The translations under genes were made by a program, and so were the position numbers. Shown piece by piece: positions 59,601-64,000 of a DNA stretch of 64,000 bases (positions are counted from its first letter, which is position 1; every line of letters begins with the position of its first letter). Source of the DNA: an uncultured Coriobacteriales bacterium (GTDB lineage Bacteria; Actinomycetota; Coriobacteriia; Coriobacteriales; UMGS124); assembly GCA_934636245.1 (NCBI GenBank), contig CAKUAI010000005.1, forward strand, positions 62,001 through 126,000, written 5' to 3'. A model generated the notes under the pieces. The model had not been told where the DNA came from and ran no database searches. It worked only from the letters and a program-made list of their open reading frames with translations.

Positions 59601-61720
59601 GGGACGGAACGCTCAAGGCTGACATCGAGTACTCCAGGGGCACCGACGCGGCCGCGTTCGACAACGCCTACGCCGCCACGGGCTCCGCGACCCTCTCCGT
59701 CGCCAAGACCGTGAACGGCGAGGCTCCGGCCGAGGACCAGGGATTCGACTTCGAGCTCAAGCCCGCAACCGAGGGCGCCCCCATGCCCGAGGCCGACGTC
59801 ACCACGACGGTGGGATCCGCCCGCGGCTCCTTCGGCCGGATCGAGTTCGGCCTGGCAGACGCCGGCAAGACCTACGAGTACGTCATCCACGAGGCCACGC
59901 CCGCCACGGTGGGCTGGACCATGGCCGGCGACGTGACCGCGATCGTCACGGTCGGCGCCGACAGGGGCGACGGCACGCTCGCACCCTGCGCCGTCACGTA
60001 CTCCGCGGCCACGGCCGACGGCACCGCTGCGCTCTTCGACAACGCCTACGAGCAGGCGTCCGGCGAGTTCCAGCTCGCGGTGAGCAAGACCGTCAACGGC
60101 ACCGCCCCCAAGGCCGGCGAGACGTTCGAGTTCTCCGCTACCTCCACCGATGAGGGTGCGCCCGCGTTCGAGAACGTCACCACCGCCGAGGACGGCTCCG
60201 CCGCATTTGCTGTTGCCAAGCTCTCCGACAAGGACATGGGCAAGACCTACTCCTACACCATCCACGAGGTGACCGAGCTCGCGGAAGGTGCGGGCAGCTG
60301 GACCAAGGCGGCTGACGTCACTGCCACCGTTGTGGTGAGCGAGCGCAGTGACGACAACACGCTCATTGCCACGGTTTCCTACTCTGACGGCTCTGCCACT
60401 GCGGCCAAGTTCGACAACACCTACGAGGCCCAGAAGGCAACCGCCACCATCAAGGTCGACAAGACGGTCAACGGCGTGAAGAACGCTGAGGTGCATGAGA
60501 AGTTCACCTTTGTGCTACTCGACAAGAACAACGAGCAGGTTGGCGACGAGATCACCGTCAACGGTACCAGTACCGCTGAGTTTGGCGAGCTGACCTTTGA
60601 CGCTCCCGGCACCTACGAGTTCACCGTGCACGAGACCTCTGACCTGGGCGACGGCTGGTTCAACGCCGGCGACGTCAAGGTCACGGTCACCGTTGACTAC
60701 GCCGAGAACGGCCGCGACCTCGTCGCGAAGGTCGCCTACGACGGCTCCTCCATCGACGCCGCGCAGTTCGACAACGTCCATGCTGCTCCCGCCACGGCCG
60801 ACCTCAAGGTCACCAAGACGGTGAACGGCGGACCGTTGCAGCCTCATGAGCAGTTCACTTTCACGCTGCTTGACAAGGACGGCAACCAGCTCGGTGACGA
60901 GATCACCATCAAGGGCTCCGATGCGAAGCCCGAGGCGGTTTTCGATCAGCTAGCCTTTGACAAGGTCGGTACGTACGAGTTCACGATTCACGAGACCTCC
61001 GACCTGGGCGATGGCTGGACCAACGACGGAGACGTCAAGGTGACCGTCACTGTCACGCGCGACGAGGCGACCAAGACACTCAAGGCCGAGGTTGTTTACG
61101 ACCGCTCCGACATCGATGGCAACGCCGCCAAGTTCGACAACAAGCACGAGGCTTGCGGCAACGCCGCCATTGCCGTGGCCAAGCAGGTCAACGGCGCGGC
61201 TCCTGCTGCCGACCAGAAGTTCGACTTTGCCCTGAGCGCCAATGACGACGCTTCGGCGGCCAAGATGCCCGCGCAGACGACGGCAACCACCGCCGGCTCC
61301 ACCGTGGCCTCCTTCGGCTCGGTCGACTTCACGCTTGCCGATGCGGGCAAGACGTTCTCGTACACCATCCACGAGACCACGCCTGCCGGTGAGGGTTGGA
61401 CCAACGCCCCCGATGTGACGGTCACGCTCACCGTGGGCGACGACAACGACGGCGACGGCAAGCTTCCCGTGACGGTGGAGTACTCCACGGCAACGGCTGA
61501 CGGCACTGCTGCGCTCTTCAACAACGCCTATAAGCCCGTTGACCCCGCGAAGCCTTCTGACCCCGAGAAGCCCGCCGACCCCGCGAAGCCTTCTGTGCCC
61601 AAGACGGGCGATGAGACGCCCGTCGAGGCCATGGCCCTGACCGCCGCCGCGGGCACCACGCTTGCTGCGACCGGCCTCTTCCTGGGCCTGCGTTCGCGCA
61701 AGCGCGACGAACAGCTCTAG
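50696..61720 (+). CDS. Giant LPXTG-type cell-wall adhesin with 20 isopeptide-type repeats
   Basis: This surface protein has about 3,674 residues counted from ATG 50696. The signal peptide is MPISMWRRVLALFLSVILVL onwards, to AWAEG. A low-complexity A/D/G segment (about 35-140) follows, then a beta-rich adhesin region (about 150-1000) and a Cna_B/SpaA-like domain (about 1010-1130; ITKSDAANAK, YYFVETQAPAGYT). Twenty tandem domains of the Spy0128/FctA pilin type then run from about 1136. At the C-terminus are a PADPEKPADPAKPS spacer, VPKTG (3634-3638), a hydrophobic span and RSRKRDEQL, a sortase signal with Val in place of Leu. The start is uncertain because the strong ATG 50661 is out of frame by one G. 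It probably mediates binding to host or other microbes. No sortase gene is in the window. Confidence 0.9.
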   Translation: MPISMWRRVLALFLSVILVLQNLTCWMTPAWAEGLASTGEVVAAEQVDAADAADQPAASGDQGAAGTPASSGDDASNGTGDADNTGADANSAGDSAADAGLAGVSADAAGSQQVAQAPVALTGEEGAGSEETVATPRAYNPNAPFVPIDDSTSHGMQVQITYDGEKPWQGEAITPDTEMQGEITGSINEGVLTPETPRLSYVFPSNITVPNIGDTDLYDESGAYKATWSISNGVFYITYAEEWLQKHPSGITLGINFKMRLNPAGGYDADKVEVKFPGISTIVTFPLKDGNVSGNKWGTVDSQSNTVTWTVQLDVASKATNVVLTDTIGSNLMFDGATFKLDGTALTTPPTVNGQTATLNLGDLSQGRHTLTYTTPISPDAWKTVANGGQLSGVDNAASWTWGSNGENNKNNVGPTGPQLSINMAGKQGTGTSDDITWTASINTGSLKADMAGYVFTDTLGAGHTYKGNYEVKDASGATVATGALPTDGSSFSYTFGADAGKQTYTIVYHTQMTDAASKDPVNNKFTIENPNGGPKGDASSNFIPADDTQYITKRLVSSETAATDGYATWESTIFMSRMSASTDPATVTFTDEFNASQYQRTTFDQLKLMAGDYQLVEGVDYTVTNDGQWNTLEFTFMASDAVRALIGTADVTVTYRTKCDGSNDTYTNKSTLRTPTVTQSAEASFTIKADKTPEVAKNGNMSWDASFDWSKVEAGSTEKGAWVSNWTVLVNQVQPNGWTTAPAGPLGGVDVIVTDEMPENMVYVPGSSRYYLHGSDNSTIGHWPTLTAEPVCEGSTAVFTVKTDVEGVKTDVNYYVELQYQTAVHSSALGNSGTAVQFTNKAYAQAGTQTFPAGFKTVEGMNEIMKKSAEQVPNSSYIKYTISVNKNAVDLVPGSDTLTLVDTMDSKCTYLPSTLHVYYQGTTTEVPGCSTLTENVTLDSGARATRLTLTIPDSCAIDVVYQVQPAGNPGDQVNLVNSVELSGVANSAISHQKQWTVVKAGANTEGTGYGITITKSDAANAKNVLGGATFELYQVAWNGSETLVGTQISNDNGVVQFGSKETPLLACTLYYFVETQAPAGYTCSSDKTYFMFKGTYSQEKYQEALDKAKAIGIVEPSPATSFNITNKKSDNPVVTGEFQLELAKTVNGEAPKAGETFEFSAASADEGAPVLPDVVTDEDGRAAFAAAQLGDKDAGKTYTYTIHELTGAAEGWTNAPDVIATVKVAAERDAQGNLAVEVAYSTGTDVARFDNAYQAKSAIATLAVDKVVNGEKNDAVDEAFTFELKAASADAPMPEGGATLAVTGTGTAQFGSIVFTKAGVYKYVIHETSDLGMGWANDADVNVTVEVTVDDATRDLVAKVDYDRAIADDSAAAFNDIHVADGKAVIAVSKTVNGSSTAKPNETFDFALYQADADGKATGEQLGRTVSVVTGGTASFDELTFNQVGTYVYVVREVGHDGNGWTAHDDVAVAVSVEKDPATNRLVATVNYGPGKSAAEFNDLYEATGSATLSVAKTVNGEAPQADQKFDFELRAVTEGAPMPENNTATTVGAALGSFGQIEFGLADAGKTYEYVIHEATPATAGWTMASDVTATVMVGADNGDGTLAPCAVTYSAATQDSQAALFNNVYRQVSGEFQLGLVKTVNGEAPKAGETFEFSATAEGNNAADAPAFGNVTTAEDGSASFAVAKLSDKDAGRTYTYRIHEATAAAQGWTNAPDVIATVTVGVPTDAGVLTADVTYRLDAEGSEAYAGAAQFDNLYQAKPARAALAVDKTVNGEKDESVTKQFTFALLDESGEQVGDEVTVGGTGAAEFGELVFDAPGAYRYTVQETSAAGAGWTNAADVEAVVTVGYAGNGRDLEVEAIEYSKGTDAAAFDNTYAATGEAVISVSKTVNGGTEAGQGESFTFGLYEADAQGNRIGEPFAYASTMVGGTASFDPISYNVDAAGKTFTYVVHETGHNANGWTAAPDVTVTVSVCDNGDGTLKCDVSYSRGTDAAAFDNTYVAATGEFQLELAKTVNGEAPKAGETFEFSAASADEGAPVLPDVVTDEDGRAAFAAAQLGDKDAGRTYTYRIHEATAAAEGWTNAPDVIATVAVGVPTDAGVLTADVTYRLDAEGSEAYAGAAQFDNLYQAKPARAALAVDKTVNGEKDESVTKQFTFALLDESGEQVGDEVTVGGTGAAEFGELVFDAPGAYRYTVQETSAAGAGWTNAADVEAVVTVGYAGNGRDLEVEAIEYSRGTDAAAFDNTYAATGSATLSVAKTVNGEAPAGDQGFDFELKPATEGAPMPEADVATTVGSARASFGQIEFGLADAGKTYEYVIHEATPATVGWTMAGDVTAIVTVGADRGDGTLAPCAVTYSAATADGTAALFDNAYEQASGEFQLAVSKTVNGAAPKAGESFEFSAASADEGAPAFENVTTSEDGSASFAVAKLSDKDAGRTYTYRIHEVTTAAQGWTNAPDVIATVTVGERSDENSLTASVSYRQDVDGVEPYAGAARFDNAYQVKPAVATLTVDKLVNGEKNASVAKQFTFELKAASENAPMPEGSALLSVTGTGTAQFGAITYDAAGAYAYVIREVSEEGAGWTNAPEVTVSVIVGAKGGEGTDRRDLEVKSVEYSNGADANGEAATFNNVYSASGEAVISVSKAVVGGTGATADEVFTFDLLDAEGNKLSTAEAKAGETASFKPIQYALADAGKTFDYTVREVGHNDKGWTADSEVSASVKVTDNLDGTLGTSVSYSRGTDSAEFTNVYAASAEAVFSVYKTVNGATVAKPGETFTFDLYKADESGAAVGSALGTVEAQMGQISSFNSVRITSEGTYRFVIHETGHNADGWTAAPDVVVTVVATDNGDGTLKLEVTYSNESHGAAAFNDVYAAAGEAAIAVTKTVNGSTEAKPDETFTFDLLDAEGNVLSTAEAKVGQTSFFDRIAYTFDDAGKTFTYAVHETGHNDNGWAADSDVTATVRVSDNGDGTLKADIEYSRGTDAAAFDNAYAATGSATLSVAKTVNGEAPAEDQGFDFELKPATEGAPMPEADVTTTVGSARGSFGRIEFGLADAGKTYEYVIHEATPATVGWTMAGDVTAIVTVGADRGDGTLAPCAVTYSAATADGTAALFDNAYEQASGEFQLAVSKTVNGTAPKAGETFEFSATSTDEGAPAFENVTTAEDGSAAFAVAKLSDKDMGKTYSYTIHEVTELAEGAGSWTKAADVTATVVVSERSDDNTLIATVSYSDGSATAAKFDNTYEAQKATATIKVDKTVNGVKNAEVHEKFTFVLLDKNNEQVGDEITVNGTSTAEFGELTFDAPGTYEFTVHETSDLGDGWFNAGDVKVTVTVDYAENGRDLVAKVAYDGSSIDAAQFDNVHAAPATADLKVTKTVNGGPLQPHEQFTFTLLDKDGNQLGDEITIKGSDAKPEAVFDQLAFDKVGTYEFTIHETSDLGDGWTNDGDVKVTVTVTRDEATKTLKAEVVYDRSDIDGNAAKFDNKHEACGNAAIAVAKQVNGAAPAADQKFDFALSANDDASAAKMPAQTTATTAGSTVASFGSVDFTLADAGKTFSYTIHETTPAGEGWTNAPDVTVTLTVGDDNDGDGKLPVTVEYSTATADGTAALFNNAYKPVDPAKPSDPEKPADPAKPSVPKTGDETPVEAMALTAAAGTTLAATGLFLGLRSRKRDEQL
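54101..61530 (+). repeat. Twenty tandem isopeptide-domain repeats, about 370 bp each
   Basis: Each unit has (V/L)xKTVNG at the start, Y-x-IHE in the middle and F(D/N)NxY at the end, the Lys, Glu and Asn/Asp positions of intramolecular isopeptide domains. Long blocks are near-identical: 55871-56340 against 56984-57453 (one difference seen), 54101-54284 against 56711-56894 (no difference seen) and 57441-57840 against 59670-60069 (a few differences). Repeats 2, 3 and 14 end FND rather than FDN, FNN or FTN. Confidence 0.9.
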
Positions 61721-61728
61721 TCATCCAT

Positions 61729-61882
61729 CCGGGGAGCCCGCACGTGGGCTCCCCGGAACATGCAACCTGCTGGATATGCCAGAGTGGGTTCACTCGCGAT
61801 ACCGAGTCTTGTTGAACCCACTTTTGACAGCGCTAATAGGAAGGCCGCCGTGCGATTCACCTCGCACGGCGGCCTTCTTCGT
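61729..61882 (+). terminator. Three consecutive hairpins after the adhesin gene
   Basis: The first is CCGGGGAGCCC/GGGCTCCCCGG (61729-61756, no T-run). The second is AGTGGGTTCA/TGAACCCACT followed by TTT (61783-61825). The third is AAGGCCGCCGTGCG/CGCACGGCGGCCTT followed by CTTC (61841-61880). Confidence 0.8.
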
Positions 61883-61974
61883 AGACATTTTACTTTGGCG
61901 AAAGACTTGGCGCTCATCGGTGCCCCACCGTTGTGCCACGCAGCGCCATAGGTATCTGTTCGTCCTGGTCGCGG

Positions 61975-63276
61975 CTACGAGTCGTTCAGGGAGTTGCCCC
62001 TCGCTACGGGCGGCGTCCAGCTATGCTCGCTGTCTGTTCGAGTCGCCCGAGCTCCCTGCCCCTCAATCCCCATGTACGCCAACATCCCGGCCACGGCTTG
62101 CTTTGTCGCCTCCACCGTGTGCACCACGGTCTTGGGGCCCGTGACCACGTCGCCTGCCGCAAACACGCCGGCAACGCTCGTCTGGCCTTGCCCATCGACG
62201 CACAGAAGGCCACGGTCGTCACAGGTGAGGCCCTTGGTGGTGGACACGAGCTTGCTCAGTGGCTTTTGCGAGGCGGCGATGATCACCGTGTCGCACGCCA
62301 CCTGGTCGAGCTCCTCCTCGTAGCCGACCACTTTGTCCTCGGCGTCGAACAGCGCCGTCTTGAAGACGGGGCCGGTCTCATTGATGGCGCACACCGCCTT
62401 GCCGTACACGATGTCGGCGCCATCGAGCTGGGCATACTCCACCTCGTCTGAGCTGGCCGAGACATGCTTGGAGCGCGCGTAGAGCGTCACGCGCCGGGCG
62501 CCGTGGCGAAACGCCGTGCGTGCCACGTCCATGGCGGTGTTTCCCACGCCGATGACGGCCACGTCCTCGCCGATCTCGTACGAGTCGGGGCTCACGAGAT
62601 AGTCGAGGCCAAAGTGCACGTTGCCGCGTGTCTCCCCGGGGATGCCGAGCGTCTTTGCGCGCCAGGTGCCCGTGCCCACGAACACGGCATCGTATCCGTC
62701 GCGGAAAAGGTCCTCGATGAGCAGGGCCTCGCCAATCGCCGTGTTGGGGCGGATTTTGACGCCGAGGTCCTCGAGCGCGGTGCGAAAGCGCCTCACTGCC
62801 GAGCGCGGCAAGCGAAAGTCGGGGATGCCGTAGCGCATGACGCCGCCCACCTCAGAGCGCTGCTCAAACACGGTGACGTCGCATCCCGCCTTGCCCAGCA
62901 TGAACGCGGCCACGATGCCGGCCGACCCGCTGCCGATGACAGCGACCTTCTTGCCGCGAGGAGCAGGCGCTTCGAGCCGCATGCGGTCGAGGTATGCGTC
63001 GGACACGTAGCTTTCGATGGCCCAAAACTGCACGGGAGACCCCTTGCGACCCAGCACGCAGGCTCCCTGGCACTGCTCGCCATGGTTGCACACGAGCGCG
63101 CACGCAAACGAGAGAGGGTTGTTGGCAAAGAGCGCGGCCCCTGCCTCCTCAATGCGGCGTTCGCGGAAGAGGTCCACAACCTGGGGGATGGGTGTGTGCA
63201 CCGGGCATGCCTCCTGGCAGCGCGGTCGCTTGCAGCGCAGGCAGCGCTGCGCCTCCTCGATGATATGCAACGTCAT
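61975..63276 (-). CDS. GltD-like NAD(P)-dependent FAD/iron-sulfur oxidoreductase
   Basis: This 433-residue protein has an N-terminal iron-sulfur domain (CLRCKRPRCQEACPVHTPIP, about residues 12-31, then CNHGEQCQGACVLG), an FAD fold (VAVIGSGSAGIVAAFMLGKAG, about 111-131) and an NAD(P) fold (VAVIGVGNTAMDVARTA). This is the layout of the glutamate synthase small subunit and related enzymes such as NfnB. No glutamate synthase large subunit is next to it, so it may serve as a stand-alone electron-transfer protein. Start ATG 63276 follows GAGAGGACA. It is divergent from the binding-protein gene at 63445. Confidence 0.88.
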   Translation of the reverse strand: MTLHIIEEAQRCLRCKRPRCQEACPVHTPIPQVVDLFRERRIEEAGAALFANNPLSFACALVCNHGEQCQGACVLGRKGSPVQFWAIESYVSDAYLDRMRLEAPAPRGKKVAVIGSGSAGIVAAFMLGKAGCDVTVFEQRSEVGGVMRYGIPDFRLPRSAVRRFRTALEDLGVKIRPNTAIGEALLIEDLFRDGYDAVFVGTGTWRAKTLGIPGETRGNVHFGLDYLVSPDSYEIGEDVAVIGVGNTAMDVARTAFRHGARRVTLYARSKHVSASSDEVEYAQLDGADIVYGKAVCAINETGPVFKTALFDAEDKVVGYEEELDQVACDTVIIAASQKPLSKLVSTTKGLTCDDRGLLCVDGQGQTSVAGVFAAGDVVTGPKTVVHTVEATKQAVAGMLAYMGIEGQGARATRTDSEHSWTPPVARGNSLNDS

Positions 63277-63444
63277 GGTTGTCCTCTCTCCTCACTCACA
63301 GGCTCTCACGGCAGATGATAGAGGACGCGCTTTCTCCCAATGTGCATATCCCGCGCATCCTGGCCGGCGGTGCCCCTCATTTTTCATGTCAAGCATCCAG
63401 GTCTCTGCTATCATTGCTCGGTTGGAGAAGTAAAGGGAGGCGGT

Positions 63445-64000
63445 ATGCTTACAAGAAGGTCGTTCATTGCCTGTACAAGCGCAAGTTTGCCTGCAGTTGG
63501 AGCATGCCTTCTTGCGGGTTGCTCCTCTGCCGCGTCCGAGCCGGAAGATGAAAACGACCTCCCTGTGCTTGTCGTGGGTTCTGGCATATATACTCCTTTT
63601 AGCTATCTTGATGAAAACGGTGAGCCTGCGGGCATTGATGTCGATATCCTTATGGAGGCCTGCAAACGTTCGGGTTATGCGCTTGATATGCGCTACATCG
63701 ACTGGGAAGACAAACTTGAGCTGCTTGAGAGCGGCACGATAGATGCCATTGGCTGCTGTTTTTCGATGACGGACCGTGAAGACAAATATCGTTGGGCGGG
63801 GCCTTATATGCAGGGCCGTCAAGTGATTGCCGTTGCTGCAGATAGCGATATCTACGCATTGGCTGATCTTACGGATAAGGTGGTCGCTGTCCAGTCCGCC
63901 TCTACCTCGGAGAAGGTTTTCCTCGATGACTTTGTAGATGAGGCCTCTCTGCCTCGGGTTGGACTGCTGTATTGTCTGCAAGACCGCTCGCTGCTGTACC
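63445..64000 (+). CDS. Solute-binding lipoprotein, SBP_bac_3 type (3' end outside window)
   Basis: An open frame of at least 185 codons from ATG 63445 runs off the window. It begins MLTRRSFIACTSASLPAVGA with a lipobox LLAGC (Cys about residue 26). The domain VLVVGSGIYTPFSYLDENGE, GIDVDILMEACKRSGY, LLESGTIDAIGCCFSMTDRE and ALADLTDKVVAVQSASTSEK is the extracellular amino-acid-binding protein type 3 fold. It could be an importer component or the sensor part of a longer signalling protein; the missing 3' end decides. AAAGGGAGG precedes the start. The codons are less GC-rich than in most neighbours. Confidence 0.85.
   Translation, partial: MLTRRSFIACTSASLPAVGACLLAGCSSAASEPEDENDLPVLVVGSGIYTPFSYLDENGEPAGIDVDILMEACKRSGYALDMRYIDWEDKLELLESGTIDAIGCCFSMTDREDKYRWAGPYMQGRQVIAVAADSDIYALADLTDKVVAVQSASTSEKVFLDDFVDEASLPRVGLLYCLQDRSLLY

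Overview
The window is high-GC DNA from an anaerobic actinobacterium of the class Coriobacteriia, most like the Eggerthellaceae (Eggerthella, Slackia, Gordonibacter and relatives). This is inferred from gene content: Tat-exported molybdopterin and flavin reductases, TorD-type chaperones, multi-membrane-span LuxR regulators beside them, radical SAM/SPASM proteins and a sortase-anchored giant adhesin. No rRNA or tRNA gene was seen, so the placement rests on gene families only.

Layout. 1-5.5 kb: the tail of an unidentified gene, a TorD-like chaperone, an O-acetylhomoserine sulfhydrylase, a BASS-family transporter and a DUF559-like nuclease-fold protein bracketed by inverted copies of a dispersed repeat. 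6-10.4 kb: a two-subunit Tat-exported DMSO-reductase-family operon (minus strand). 10.8-15.6 kb: a plus-strand run of an unknown protein, a degenerate UvrD-like protein and htpG. 15.8-19.3 kb: a membrane LuxR regulator facing a minus-strand unit of an unknown protein and a second TorD chaperone. 19.5-25.7 kb: a small secreted protein, a MerR regulator, a NirJ-like radical SAM protein and a complete FecBCD/BtuFCD-type ABC importer, probably for a tetrapyrrole or metal chelate. 25.7-28.9 kb: a Phd/MazF-type toxin-antitoxin pair between repeat copies, then a scar where a truncated radical SAM gene is joined to a truncated flavoprotein gene. 28.9-40.4 kb: a heavy-metal permease, a degenerate metallo-beta-lactamase-fold protein, a ThrE-type exporter, a CapA-type protein, an NCS2 purine permease, a U32 family tRNA-hydroxylase-like protein and a DUF4143 ATPase. 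40.5-48.5 kb: an ATPase remnant, two Tat-exported flavoprotein reductases, a second sulfhydrylase and a second membrane LuxR regulator divergent from one flavoprotein. 48.7-50.2 kb: a complete IS256-family element with inverted repeats and a 9-bp target duplication. 50.7-61.7 kb: one gene for an approximately 3,670-residue cell-wall adhesin with 20 tandem isopeptide-type domains. 62-64 kb: a GltD-like oxidoreductase and the start of a substrate-binding lipoprotein gene.

How it fits together. The molybdoenzyme and flavoproteins look like respiratory reductases exported by Tat and served by TorD chaperones. A shared box, GTGGTATC-N11/12-AAAAGGGG, upstream of both the molybdoenzyme operon and the second TorD unit suggests co-regulation.

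The strongest leads are: (1) a nine-G tract between a near-perfect ribosome binding site/ATG and the adhesin reading frame, which predicts on/off phase variation; (2) a dispersed intergenic element of about 88 bp with three AACATACATTTCA arms, in five full copies and one partial copy, bracketing two small accessory cassettes; (3) the radical SAM/flavoprotein fusion scar; and (4) the shared promoter box.
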